Shown here: piece after piece, positions 7,238 to 15,050 of the stretch | How the letters are laid out: every line of letters begins with the position of its first letter | Numbering within the stretch: the first letter of the stretch is position 1 | Source of the DNA: Metaruminococcus_A sp964607135 | GTDB lineage: Bacteria > Bacillota > Clostridia > Oscillospirales > Ruminococcaceae | Direction: 5' to 3' | Length of the DNA: 37,007 bases | Assembly (NCBI GenBank): GCA_964607135.1 | Contig: CAZSIV010000023.1 | Coordinates: 1 to 37,007 of the forward strand | Notes under the pieces: model-generated | Database searches by the model: none | What the model saw: only the letters and a program-made list of their open reading frames with translations | Told to the model about the DNA's origin: nothing | Program-made: the position numbers and the translations under genes

Positions 7238-7516
7238 ATGATTGAATCCAAAAAAGAGTTCCAAAAAAAGTGTAGGGCAGAGAAGGCGCCCTGTTACCTT
7301 TATTCATTGGTCGGCGCAATCATCGCTTTGGTCGGATTGATTATTGTGCTGGGAATCCTGCTGCTCGATTCGACTACCAATATTTTTCTCTTTCCGATGC
7401 AGCTGCTTGGATATTGGATCGGTGCTGCGATTGCCGTTGTCGGCGGGGCCTTGAGCATCGTGGGCGAGGTCAAGCTTCAACAGGCGTTTAAAGCGCAGCT
7501 TCAAACCCGGGAATGA
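7238..7516 (+). CDS. small two-helix membrane protein, unknown
   Basis: 92 residues; AGGGTGAT lies 5 bases before ATG 7238. A charged N-terminus (1-20) is followed by two hydrophobic helices, about 25-45 (LVGAIIALVGLIIVLGILLL) and 53-75, and a short polar tail. No family is recognised; the pattern is that of small accessory or stress membrane proteins. It stands alone between a candidate promoter and a bidirectional terminator. Confidence 0.6.
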   Translation: MIESKKEFQKKCRAEKAPCYLYSLVGAIIALVGLIIVLGILLLDSTTNIFLFPMQLLGYWIGAAIAVVGGALSIVGEVKLQQAFKAQLQTRE

Positions 7517-7533
7517 GGCGCGGACAAAGCATC

Positions 7534-7572
7534 GAAAAAAAGCGGTGGAGTGATTGACTCCACCGCTTTTTA
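7534..7572. terminator. bidirectional terminator between converging genes
   Basis: AAAAAGCGGTGGAGT / ACTCCACCGCTTTTT stem with loop GATTG. It has a T-run on either strand and serves both the small membrane protein gene (+) and the Prok-RING gene (-). Confidence 0.85.
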
Positions 7573-7652
7573 CTTTGACTCAGCCCGGGCTGATGCTGAA
7601 ACGGCACCTGTACGCGGGGCCCTGCGACGAAAACGCCAACCGAAAGGCTGGG

Positions 7653-8897
7653 TTACGAATTGCTTAAGCTATTGTTGTAATTGTCCAGCAACCGTTTCAG
7701 AGCATTAAATTTTTCCAAAACTTCATCATCTGTATCGGAAAATCTGGAAGAGAATGCGCTGTAGTTTCCCGTAGGATTCAAAATGCAATTGTAAAAATCA
7801 TCGTAGGCATCGTATAATTCCTTGACTGCATCCTGAATCTCGGACAGGTCTTCATCCGATGGGTCCGGCAGAGGATCTATCAAAGCGTTGTAATCGGTTT
7901 TAAAGGCGGAGTAAGCGCTTTTTACGTCCGCGACATCCGAGGACAGCGTATCATAAGCGTCGTCTACCGCCTCTCTGGGGCTGTCGTATGTAGTCTGATG
8001 GTTGTAGACATAGTCGTGCCAGCAATCCTGCATTTCGTTTCCGATGTCCTCAAGCGTGGCGCAGGAGTCGAATACCCGGTAACTGAATCGGTCTACATGG
8101 TCAATATATTCCTCAATCGCCGCGACCCGCGCGTTGTTCTTCACGATCACCACGCCGACGACAACGGCGACTGCGGCTAGAATCAGGACGGCTGCGGCAA
8201 TGGAAACCGAAATGATAATGACTTTTTTATTGTTATTCTTGGGCTTTTGATTGGATGGTGCGAAGGGCACACCGGCCGGCATTCCGGCAGGACGGCCGCA
8301 GCGCGGGCAGAATTTTTCCTCCGCCCCCAGCGGAGCGTGACAGAACGCGCAAAAGCCACCCTGGGCAGGAGAAGCGGGGACGTTATTCGGAGCAGATGCC
8401 GCCAGTGTCCCTGTCGGATGGCCGCAGCGCGGGCAGAATTTTTCCTCCGCCCCCAGCGGAGCGTGACAGAACGCGCAAAAGCCACCCTGGGCAGGAGGAG
8501 CGGGGACGTTATTCGGAGCAGATGCCGCCAGTGTCCCTGTCGGACGGCCGCAGCGCGGGCAGAATTTTTCTTCCGCACCCAGAGGAGAACCGCAGGATTC
8601 ACAAAAGCGCTTCCGGCTTGAGGGAGAAACGGCCGGGACGGCGCCGTCCGGATCACCTTGCGGAGCAGGCGGCTCCGCCGTCGTTTCCCCGTCTGAGCCG
8701 GTCCCTGAAACAGGCTCCACCATCTCTCTTTCGGCAGGCTTCGGCTGATTGGAACACCCCGGCGTCGTACAGCCGCCGTTTTTTTTCCAGCAGGCCTGAT
8801 GATAACTGGCGCCGCAGTCAGGGCAGATGTGCGTCCCGTCGGTAATCAACAGCTCCTGATCGCAGTATTGACACTTTTTATTGAGAAAACTTTCCAT
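7653..8897 (-). CDS. Prok-RING and triple zinc-ribbon membrane protein
   Basis: 414 residues. ATG 8897 follows AGGTGAT; a longer frame to 8927 is inside the ribosome site. Domains: a Prok-RING family 1-like finger (residues 9-48: CQYC, CPDCG, SYHQACW, GGC, PGC); an acidic Pro-rich linker; three double-CxxC zinc ribbons (FCxxCGxPLGAEEKFCPRCG type) from about 108 to 210; a membrane helix (about 222-250); and an extracytoplasmic helical domain rich in Asp, Tyr and Ser (about 255-414). The ribbons are a 42-residue repeat encoded by 126-bp repeats. Such multi-ribbon, single-helix proteins are common in clostridia; zinc sensing or protein binding inside with signal relay outside is a guess, not shown. 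Own promoter at 9040-9068, terminator at 7534-7572. Confidence 0.75.
   Translation of the reverse strand: MESFLNKKCQYCDQELLITDGTHICPDCGASYHQACWKKNGGCTTPGCSNQPKPAEREMVEPVSGTGSDGETTAEPPAPQGDPDGAVPAVSPSSRKRFCESCGSPLGAEEKFCPRCGRPTGTLAASAPNNVPAPPAQGGFCAFCHAPLGAEEKFCPRCGHPTGTLAASAPNNVPASPAQGGFCAFCHAPLGAEEKFCPRCGRPAGMPAGVPFAPSNQKPKNNNKKVIIISVSIAAAVLILAAVAVVVGVVIVKNNARVAAIEEYIDHVDRFSYRVFDSCATLEDIGNEMQDCWHDYVYNHQTTYDSPREAVDDAYDTLSSDVADVKSAYSAFKTDYNALIDPLPDPSDEDLSEIQDAVKELYDAYDDFYNCILNPTGNYSAFSSRFSDTDDEVLEKFNALKRLLDNYNNSLSNS
8290..8667. repeat. 126-bp coding tandem repeat
   Basis: Three consecutive 126-bp units begin at 8290, 8416 and 8542. Units 1 and 2 differ at only two positions; unit 3 matches for about the first 40 bases and then diverges. 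Each unit encodes one zinc ribbon and its Ala/Pro linker, and unit number could change by slippage or recombination without a frame change. Confidence 0.9.
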
Positions 8898-9039
8898 AAC
8901 AATCACCTCAAAACTGGTTCTGCACAAACGGTTATTTTGGAATAACTGGCGGCGCTCTGGTATCGTCCCTTTCCTTTTATTTTAAGATCCGTTTTGTCTG
9001 TAGCTGCATCAAAGCCTTACACGTTTATCATATTAAAAC

Positions 9040-9068
9040 ATTATACAAAGATTGACGATATTTATCAA
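9040..9068 (-). promoter_or_regulatory. promoter of the Prok-RING gene
   Basis: Minus strand: TTGATA (9068-9063), 17-base spacer, TATAAT (9045-9040). It leaves a leader of about 135 bases. The inverted repeat GATTGA/TCAATC (9050-9070) covers the -35 and could be an operator. The rest of the gene-free 8898-9361 shows nothing else beyond the promoter at 9297-9325. Confidence 0.65.
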
Positions 9069-9296
9069 TCGTCTGTCGACAAAATATTCAACAAATTTTC
9101 ATATTTATTTCTGGTGTAATCTACAAAATCGACTGGTCTTACGTTAAATGGCGCGCAAAGACAAAAGAGAGTTTTTTTCAAGCTAGAAGTGCGATGCGCT
9201 GTCTTAATTGGTAAAAAAGGACAGAAATCTGTCAAGTTCATCTTGACTAGTGAAGAGCCAAAAGGCGCATATTAAGAATAAAATCGGCTGGAACGA

Positions 9297-9325
9297 TTTA
9301 CTTTTTGACAGGAGTTTGTTATATT
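9297..9325 (+). promoter_or_regulatory. candidate promoter of the glycosyltransferase/GtrA pair
   Basis: TTTACT, 17-base spacer ending in TGT, TATATT (extended -10), about 37 bases before the TTG start at 9362. Confidence 0.5.
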
Positions 9326-9361
9326 TTAAGGTAGACTAATGAGGAAAGGGCGTGCCGTGAT

Positions 9362-10330
9362 TTGAAGAACAGGCTGTTTGTCGTCATCCCTTGCTATAAC
9401 GAGGAGGATGTGCTGCCCGAAACTGCGGCGAGACTTAAAAGTAAGATGGACTGGCTGGTCGGCCGTGGCAGAATTGCACCCGACAGCAGGGTGGTTTTCG
9501 TCAACGACGGGTCTAAGGACAGAACCTGGGAGCTGATTTCGTCCCTTCACGCTGAAACGCCCCTTTTCCGGGGAATCAGCCTCACCCGGAACCGCGGGCA
9601 TCAGAACGCCCTGCTCGCCGGGCTGATGACGGTTAAGGAGGAGGCGGATATGGTGATTTCGATGGACGCCGATTTGCAGGACGACATCAATGCGATCGAC
9701 GAGATGGTGGAAAAATATCTCGACGGCTGCGACATTGTCTACGGCGTGCGGAGCAGCCGGAAAACGGATTCATTTTTTAAACGCTTTACCGCGGAGGGCT
9801 TTTACCGCTTTATGAGATTGCTGGGGGCGGACACCGTCTTCAACCACGCCGATTACCGTCTGATGAGCAGGCGTGCCCTGGAGGGGCTGGCGGAGTTTAA
9901 AGAGGTGAATCTTTTCCTGCGCGGGCTCGTCCCCATGATCGGCTATCGGACGGATACGGTGGTTTATGACCGTGCAGGGCGGTATGCGGGCGAGAGCAAA
10001 TACCCGTTAAAAAAGATGCTTTCCTTTGCGTTTGAAGGAATTACGTCGCTGAGCGTCAAACCGATCCGGATGATCGCCTGGCTCGGTTTCCTCGTCTTTT
10101 TTATTAGCATCATCATGCTGATATACATCATATGCCGCTTCTTTACCGGGCATACGGTGACCGGCTGGGCCAGCGTTGCGACTTCGGTTTGGGCGATCGG
10201 CGGCCTGCTGCTTCTCTCGATCGGCGTTGTGGGGGAATACATCGGCAAGATTTATCTGGAGACAAAAAGAAGGCCCCGTTTTCTGATCGAGGAATACCTG
10301 GGAGCGGGGGATGAAACCGATGCGGAATAA
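9362..10330 (+). CDS. GT2 family polyprenyl-phosphate glycosyltransferase (DPM1/GtrB-like)
   Basis: 322 residues, TTG start preceded by AGGAAAGGG; no ATG fits the conserved N-terminus. Residues 1-30 give the GT2 opening (FVVIPCYNEEDVLPE), followed by VVFVNDGSKDRTWE (about 46-60) and SMDADLQDD (about 98-106), the acidic residues that hold nucleotide-sugar and metal. A cytoplasmic catalytic domain of about 230 residues precedes two membrane helices (about 239-260 and 272-296), the layout of GtrB/CsbB/YkcC proteins, which load a sugar onto undecaprenyl phosphate. The last 20 bases overlap the GtrA-like gene, which supplies the matching membrane partner. The donor sugar cannot be predicted. Confidence 0.9.
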   Translation: MKNRLFVVIPCYNEEDVLPETAARLKSKMDWLVGRGRIAPDSRVVFVNDGSKDRTWELISSLHAETPLFRGISLTRNRGHQNALLAGLMTVKEEADMVISMDADLQDDINAIDEMVEKYLDGCDIVYGVRSSRKTDSFFKRFTAEGFYRFMRLLGADTVFNHADYRLMSRRALEGLAEFKEVNLFLRGLVPMIGYRTDTVVYDRAGRYAGESKYPLKKMLSFAFEGITSLSVKPIRMIAWLGFLVFFISIIMLIYIICRFFTGHTVTGWASVATSVWAIGGLLLLSIGVVGEYIGKIYLETKRRPRFLIEEYLGAGDETDAE

Positions 10331-10760
10331 CGGCTTTTTCGACCGGAAGCTCCTGAAATTTTTAGCGGTGGGCGTGCTCAACACCCTGCTCAGCGCGGTC
10401 GTGATGTTTCTGCTGTACAACCTCGCGCAGTTCGGCTACTGGGGTTCTTCTGCGGCATCCTACCTGCTGGGGAGTGTAGTCAGCTACATCTTAAATAAAA
10501 AATTCACCTTTCAAAACGATGATGCCGTCTGGAAAACTGCGCTCAAATTCGCGCTGAACGCCGCGGTCTGCTATCTTTTGGCGTACAGCATCGCGCAGCC
10601 CGTAATCGCCTGGCTGCTGTCCTCGATGAGCCTTTCCCAAAACATTGTGGAGCAGTTTGCAATGCTGGCCGGGATGGCGCTGTATACCCTTTTCAACTAC
10701 GTCGGACAGCGTTTTTTCGCCTTTCGGGACAGGCAGGAGAGCAAAGCGGCGGGGGAGTAA
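10311..10760 (+). CDS. GtrA-family membrane protein
   Basis: 149 residues with four hydrophobic helices in the GtrA pattern: FLAVGVLNTLLSAVVMFLLY (about 17-36), SYLLGSVVSYILNKKFTF (46-63), a third around 78-100 and a fourth around 112-132 ending in NYVGQRFFAF. GtrA proteins are thought to flip undecaprenyl-phosphate-linked sugar for cell-wall or teichoic-acid glycosylation, working with the GT2 enzyme encoded upstream. The ATG overlaps that gene by 20 bases; an ATG three codons later (10320) is about equally likely. A hairpin at 10851-10883 ends the transcript. Confidence 0.88.
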   Translation: MKPMRNNGFFDRKLLKFLAVGVLNTLLSAVVMFLLYNLAQFGYWGSSAASYLLGSVVSYILNKKFTFQNDDAVWKTALKFALNAAVCYLLAYSIAQPVIAWLLSSMSLSQNIVEQFAMLAGMALYTLFNYVGQRFFAFRDRQESKAAGE

Positions 10761-10850
10761 GATGCCCCGTTCCAACACCGGTGCGGGATGAGCTGCCGAA
10801 CGGTCTTGTTATCGTTTTCAGTGATAGAATCAACAAAACGGGAACAGAAA

Positions 10851-10883
10851 AGCCCAGCCTTATCAACAATATAAGGCTGGGCT
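10851..10883 (+). terminator. terminator after the GtrA gene
   Basis: AGCCCAGCCTTAT / ATAAGGCTGGGCT stem with 7-base loop followed by TTCTCAT, 90 bases after the GtrA stop. A minus-strand frame runs through it, but this structure argues against coding. Confidence 0.65.
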
Positions 10884-11085
10884 TTCTCATAGTCCTTCTT
10901 GACTGTGAGGTTTTCGGGAATTTTTTCGTGTAATAAACAAAGGGTGAACCGCGGCAGGGAACAGTCGGTTTTGGAAAACAAAATCTTCCCTGTGCTTTGT
11001 GAAATGTCTCGCTTTGCAGGCTTTTTATCCTGACTGCAGTTCATTGAAAGCGCATAGAAATCACCTTTTAGAAAGGAGCGAACGC
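10884..11085. other. leader region of the sigma-factor operon
   Basis: No gene is supported and no convincing sigma-A promoter with correct spacing is seen before the ECF sigma gene; a self-recognised ECF promoter is possible but cannot be called from one copy. GAAAGGAGCG at 11071-11080 is the sigma-gene ribosome site. Confidence 0.35.
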
Positions 11086-11646
11086 ATGGATAACGGTGCA
11101 AGCAGCTACCGCCGTTTCTGTGACGATGGTGATGAAAGCGGATTGGTCGAGATCATACGGGACTATAAAGACGGCCTTATTTTCTATCTCAACGGCTTTG
11201 TCGGCAATATCCGCACGGCCGAAGAGCTTGCCGAGGACACGTTTGTCCTGATTGGAACCAAGCGACCAAAGGACAAGGGGAAAAGCTCGTTTAAAACCTG
11301 GCTTTATACCATTGGGCGGAATGTGGCGATCGACCATTTGAGGCGGCGCTCCAAATACAAGGAGGTTTCTATTGACGGCTGCCCAGAGTTGGACAGCGAG
11401 GAGGAGAGCCTCGAATCCGCCTATATCCAGGAGGAGCGCAAAATCATCCTTCACCATGCTCTGCGCAGGCTCAAACCCGAATATCGCCAGGTATTATGGC
11501 TCGTGTATTTTGAGGGATTCAGCAATAAGGAGGCTGCCGCAGTGATGAAAAAAAGCATTCACAGTGTAGAGACCCTTGTATACCGGGCGCGCAGGGCGCT
11601 CAAATTACAGCTTGAAACGGAGGGCGTTGTTGATGAAGAACTATGA
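11086..11646 (+). CDS. ECF-type RNA polymerase sigma factor
   Basis: 186 residues; ATG 11086 follows GAAAGGAG. Region 2 is residues 20-90, with the core-binding FKTWLYTIGRNVAIDHLRRR segment (about 68-87), the typical ECF FxxWLYxIaRNxaiD pattern. After an acidic linker (95-110), region 4 (about 121-175) has LKPEYRQVLWLVYFEGFSNKEAAAVM and a recognition helix SIHSVETLVYRARRALK. There is no extra domain. The stop overlaps the next gene by 14 bases; that gene encodes a membrane-anchored protein with a basic cytoplasmic N-terminus, the usual arrangement of sigma factor and regulator. The signal and target promoters are unknown. Confidence 0.88.
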   Translation: MDNGASSYRRFCDDGDESGLVEIIRDYKDGLIFYLNGFVGNIRTAEELAEDTFVLIGTKRPKDKGKSSFKTWLYTIGRNVAIDHLRRRSKYKEVSIDGCPELDSEEESLESAYIQEERKIILHHALRRLKPEYRQVLWLVYFEGFSNKEAAAVMKKSIHSVETLVYRARRALKLQLETEGVVDEEL

Positions 11647-12178
11647 AGAAATGGCAAACGATGTTTTGCGGCGCATCGGTGAATATGAAGCCGCGCAGAA
11701 CCACAGAAGAAAGACTTGGATTCGCACCGCTGCGACAGTATGCTGTATCTGCTTTGCCGTGGCGATAGGATTCGGTGTGTTTGGCGCCGGGTTTTCAAAT
11801 TCCTCGAATCATTTTCTCAATATCGGTCGGCAGAATCCTGCGGATAACACCGATTTAGCTGAGCGGGAGAGAAACGGTGAAAGCATCGGTGAAGAATGGA
11901 ACGAACGGCTGTCGGAGCTCGAAGATTCCGACAGCATCGGGTGGATGGTTTTAGAGGGGAAGCTCTACATCCAGGACGGGGATTTCAACGGCGCCGAAAT
12001 CGAAGCCGGGCGGTATATCGGGAAAGCGGGCAGCTACAGAGGCTATTACAAAAAGCTGAAGGAGATTGACGGCGTCGAGGGCGACGTTTACAGGATGAAA
12101 GGCCGGGAGGATGCCCTGTTCATCAAATTGTCGAACGGCAGCTCGGTTGTTCTGCGCCTTGAAACAGGGGTCGAATGA
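11633..12178 (+). CDS. membrane-anchored probable anti-sigma factor
   Basis: 181 residues. ATG 11633 has GGAGGG 8 bases upstream inside the sigma gene. Residues 1-32 (MKNYEEMANDVLRRIGEYEAAQNHRRKTWIR) form an amphipathic, charged cytoplasmic helix; one membrane helix follows (33-52, with two adjacent Cys); the remaining 130 residues are acidic and outside, ending in a compact domain (about 100-181) of mixed beta/helical character. No HxxxCxxC zinc anti-sigma motif exists, so the anti-sigma role is inferred from topology and operon position. A strong bidirectional terminator follows. Confidence 0.6.
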   Translation: MKNYEEMANDVLRRIGEYEAAQNHRRKTWIRTAATVCCICFAVAIGFGVFGAGFSNSSNHFLNIGRQNPADNTDLAERERNGESIGEEWNERLSELEDSDSIGWMVLEGKLYIQDGDFNGAEIEAGRYIGKAGSYRGYYKKLKEIDGVEGDVYRMKGREDALFIKLSNGSSVVLRLETGVE

Positions 12179-12228
12179 TCAAAAGGAAATGCGGGCGGTT
12201 TAGGTTGGTATCGTTTCTGAAAATCGCC

Positions 12229-12269
12229 GCAGAAAAGAGCGGGAGACATCGTCTCCCGCTCTTTTCTGC
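12229..12269. terminator. bidirectional terminator between anti-sigma and tspO
   Basis: Perfect 19-bp stem GCAGAAAAGAGCGGGAGAC with its complement and loop ATC. CTTTTCTGC on both strands gives T-rich 3' arms; it lies between converging genes. Confidence 0.85.
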
Positions 12270-12312
12270 GAAGCGCTGGGGTTTATGTAGCCAGGCGATA
12301 TCGAACCGACAA

Positions 12313-12786
12313 TTAGTTGTTCAGGGCGATCATTAGATTCAGGTACCCGGCGAAGGCGAGCCAGAGCAGGTAGGGAATTTGAAGAAGCGCGGCGGGCTTG
12401 CTGACCTGATAGAATGAGACGATCATCGCCAGAACCAGGAAAAAGAGGATAACCAGCCAGATAAAAGAGAACCAGTACTGCTCCAGAGTGAAGAAGAAAA
12501 AGGGCCAGAGGAAGTTGAAGACCAGCTGGACGCCGTAAAGGATCAGCGCTTTTTTTCGCAAAAAGGACTGACTTTCGTAGACGAGATAGGCGGAGACCCC
12601 CATCAGCAGGTAAAGAATGCTCCAGACAATAGGAAAAAGGATGGGCGGGGGAGACAGGGGCGGCAGCGTGAGGGACTGGTAAAGCTCCATACTCCCCGTG
12701 GTGAAGAGAGCGGACAGTCCGCCGGCCCCCTGGCTGATCAAAAGGCTGATTAATAAAGGCTTCCAGCGGAAAACAAGAGTAATCAT
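12313..12786 (-). CDS. tspO: TspO/MBR family membrane protein
   Basis: 157 residues with five hydrophobic helices, the size and topology of TspO. Helix 1 ends in a GGLSALFT segment; the loop SLTLPPLSPPPILFPIVWSILYLLMGVSAYLV (about 38-69) matches the family's PxWxPPxxxFxxVWxxLYxxMGxA pattern, although the usual Trp near PPP is replaced here. The FNFLWPFFFF (about 89-98) and PYLLWLAFAGYLNL (about 137-150) segments match the conserved NxxWxxxFF and PYLxWxxxAxxLN motifs. TspO binds porphyrins and related ligands; in bacteria it is linked to tetrapyrrole or stress signalling. Monocistronic; a TATAAT at 12822-12817 on the minus strand may be its -10, with a poor -35. Confidence 0.88.
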   Translation of the reverse strand: MITLVFRWKPLLISLLISQGAGGLSALFTTGSMELYQSLTLPPLSPPPILFPIVWSILYLLMGVSAYLVYESQSFLRKKALILYGVQLVFNFLWPFFFFTLEQYWFSFIWLVILFFLVLAMIVSFYQVSKPAALLQIPYLLWLAFAGYLNLMIALNN

Positions 12787-12952
12787 AACAAGCCGAATTC
12801 CTTTCGTTTTTCTTTTATTATAAAAGAAACGCTGCGCGGTTTTGCGGTAATTTAGTCGAATGCCGCAAGTGATGAAAATTCGACTGAATCACTTTAAAAT
12901 AACCGGTGCTTAGATATGGCTGCACAAACTTTATTTATAAATTATCCTTATA

Positions 12953-12982
12953 TTGTTTGAAATATTGACGAAATTATATAAT
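12953..12982 (+). promoter_or_regulatory. promoter of the ABC transporter cassette
   Basis: TTGTTT, 18-base spacer, TATAAT; leader of about 70 bases to the ATG at 13061. A TTGACG inside the spacer is too close to the -10 to be the -35. Confidence 0.55.
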
Positions 12983-13060
12983 ATAACAGTTCGAGTTTTC
13001 AAACTTATAGGGTGTTTTTATCGATTAGGCAGGTAATTTGTAAGACAACGGAGGTTCGCT

Positions 13061-13753
13061 ATGGGGATGGTTGAGGTTAAAAACGTAACCAAACAGTACG
13101 GCAAAAGCGTGACCGCCCTGCGGGACGTCAGCCTGTCGCTGGAGACGAACCGTTTTTACGGCATCAAGGGGCATTCCGGTTCGGGGAAAACCACCCTGCT
13201 CCAGATCATTGGCCTGCTGGACGGATGCACGTCCGGCGAACTGTACATAAACGGCGAAAATACGGTCGCCCTGTCCGAAGGGGAGCGGTCTGACCTTCGG
13301 ATGGATAAAATCGGCTTTATCTTTCAGTCCTATTATCTGAACGAAAAGCTGAAGGCGTTTGAAAACGTCATGCTGCCGATGTATATCAACCGGAAGCTGA
13401 AGGACAAGGAGCGGTTCGGCCGGGCGATGGAGCTGCTCAAAAGGCTGGGGCTGGAGGAGCGGGCGAACCATTACCCCAAACAGCTTTCGGGGGGCGAGCA
13501 GCAGCGGGTGGCGATTGCGAGGGCGCTCGCGAACGACCCGGAGCTGATTTTAGCCGACGAACCGACCGGCAATCTGGACAGTGAGAATGAGATTGTCGTC
13601 TTCGACATTTTAAAGTCGCTTTCACAGGCGGGTAAATGCGTCCTCGTGGTCAGCCACAATGAGATCATTGCGGAGTACGCGGACACCCTCTACCTGATGG
13701 AAGGCGGAAGACTGGCAGGTGGTGACAGAGATGCCGATCAAAAATACTCTTAA
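13061..13753 (+). CDS. ABC transporter ATP-binding protein (MacB/LolD-like)
   Basis: 230 residues; GGAGG before ATG 13061. Walker A GHSGSGKTT (37-45), Q-loop in GFIFQSYYLN (85-94), signature LSGGEQQR (142-149), Walker B LILADEPTG (162-170), D-loop NLDS and H-loop His in VVSHNE. The EPTGNLD form with a compact 230-residue NBD is typical of the LolD/MacB/FtsE (mechanotransmission) class, which pairs with FtsX-like permeases such as the two encoded downstream. In Firmicutes such cassettes export or detoxify antimicrobial peptides or move lipoprotein-like substrates. No two-component system is adjacent. Confidence 0.92.
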   Translation: MGMVEVKNVTKQYGKSVTALRDVSLSLETNRFYGIKGHSGSGKTTLLQIIGLLDGCTSGELYINGENTVALSEGERSDLRMDKIGFIFQSYYLNEKLKAFENVMLPMYINRKLKDKERFGRAMELLKRLGLEERANHYPKQLSGGEQQRVAIARALANDPELILADEPTGNLDSENEIVVFDILKSLSQAGKCVLVVSHNEIIAEYADTLYLMEGGRLAGGDRDADQKYS

Positions 13754-14963
13754 GCTGGCGCTCACCAATATCCGCCGAAAAAAGGGGTCGACGGTTCTGA
13801 GCCTGCTGTTTTTGACCGTTACCCTTTCCGTCCTGCTGCTGACCAACGCGTTGGCCTCGTCGTTGAACCGCTTTACTGAGAAAAGCCTCGCAAACCGGGT
13901 CGGATGCCGGAGCCTGTTCATAGAGTATAATCGGGAGTTCGAAACCGAAGCAAGCGCGCTGGAAAAAATAAAGAAGCTGGAGCACGTTACGGCGGCGGTG
14001 CCCCAGGCGGCCTATTATTTCGGCGGGACATGCGAGGAGCTGGCGGATGAGAGCAAAAACCTGGACGGAGAGGTGGCGTTTTTCGGGGCGAACCGGGACA
14101 CCGCGCCGGATGCGGTTGCCGGGGAAGAGCTCGATGATCAAAGCGAGAACGTCTGCCTCGTCCCCTGGAACTTCCGGCCGACCTCCTCGTCAAAGATAGG
14201 AGACAGTTCTCCTTTAAGGGGAGAGGACTGGATCGGGAAGGAACTGACCTTCCATTTTGCCGAGGATTCTGCCGACCCCAATCCCAAGGAGCACACCTAC
14301 CGTTTTAAGGTGATCGGCGTATACGACTCCGATATGTCGATGGACGACGACAACGCCCTCTATCTTTCCTATGCCGACGTCTACCAAATGACCAAGGATG
14401 TGACGCCTTATATGGTCAGTTCGTCGGACAACGGCCCTCATTCGTTGATGGTTGTTGCAGACGACTACAAAAATTTAGACACCGTTCAGGGTGAATTGAG
14501 GGAAATGGGGTTTGGTTCGACTATTAGGACCAGCATAAACACCGACTTTATCGGTTTTATCAGCACCTTCGGCTACGCGCTGTTTGGTTCGATGATGATC
14601 GTGACCGTTATCAACATCATGCTGTCCTCTGCGAGCTATGTGAAGGAGCGGACGGGGGAGATCGGGCTGCTCAAAGCGATCGGGTACCGCAATTCGCAGA
14701 TTAAGACGATCTTTGTCGTGGAGATGGTTCTGCTGGGCGCCGTCAGCTTTGTGGTCTCGCTCGGCGTTGCGCTCGTGGCGGCGGATGCATTCAGAGGGAG
14801 CTTGGTCGTGCAGGATATCAGCTGGCTCAAGCTGGAGCTCCAGGTCGAATGGTACCTATACCTGCTGGCGCCTTTGTTCGCCGTCGTTTTCCCGGTGGTC
14901 GGCTCGGTGCTTTCGCTTAGAAGGATCACCAGGATCCAGCCGTCGGACGCGTTGAGGGAGTAG
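13731..14963 (+). CDS. MacB/FtsX-type ABC permease 1
   Basis: 410 residues from ATG 13731 (GGTGGTGA upstream; in-frame GTGs at 13719 and 13722 are alternatives). It overlaps the ATPase gene by 23 bases. N-terminal membrane helix at about 19-38, a large extracytoplasmic core (about 45-275) with acidic loops, then the FtsX domain: three helices near 285-308, 330-352 and 375-400, with EIGLLKAIGYRNSQI (about 309-323) as the coupling segment that touches the ATPase. The C-terminal ITRIQPSDALRE is typical for the family. A hairpin terminator follows although the second permease lies just beyond it. Confidence 0.9.
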   Translation: MPIKNTLKLALTNIRRKKGSTVLSLLFLTVTLSVLLLTNALASSLNRFTEKSLANRVGCRSLFIEYNREFETEASALEKIKKLEHVTAAVPQAAYYFGGTCEELADESKNLDGEVAFFGANRDTAPDAVAGEELDDQSENVCLVPWNFRPTSSSKIGDSSPLRGEDWIGKELTFHFAEDSADPNPKEHTYRFKVIGVYDSDMSMDDDNALYLSYADVYQMTKDVTPYMVSSSDNGPHSLMVVADDYKNLDTVQGELREMGFGSTIRTSINTDFIGFISTFGYALFGSMMIVTVINIMLSSASYVKERTGEIGLLKAIGYRNSQIKTIFVVEMVLLGAVSFVVSLGVALVAADAFRGSLVVQDISWLKLELQVEWYLYLLAPLFAVVFPVVGSVLSLRRITRIQPSDALRE

Positions 14964-14994
14964 CGGCGCAGGATGAGAAAAAAGGCAGTACCGT

Positions 14995-15024
14995 AAAAAG
15001 GCCGTGAGATCCGCGGCCTTTTTT
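14995..15024 (+). terminator. hairpin between the two permease genes
   Basis: AAAAAGGCCG / CGGCCTTTTTT, a good intrinsic terminator 31 bases after the first permease stop and 27 bases before the second permease start. It should lower expression of permease 2 relative to the ATPase. Confidence 0.7.
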
Positions 15025-15050
15025 GTATGATCCGTTTGGGGGTGGTTGAG

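Noticed and set aside
8290..8667. Regular repeats considered as a CRISPR array
   Set aside because: Units are contiguous 126-bp coding repeats without variable spacers.
8247..8845. Plus-strand frames of 124 and 196 codons
   Set aside because: They are antisense shadows of the 126-bp repeats in the Prok-RING gene; the repeats make them look regular.
10697..11101. 134-codon minus-strand open frame between GtrA and sigma factor genes
   Set aside because: It runs through a strong terminator-like hairpin (10851-10883) and over the ribosome site of the sigma gene, has no ribosome site of its own and matches no family I know.
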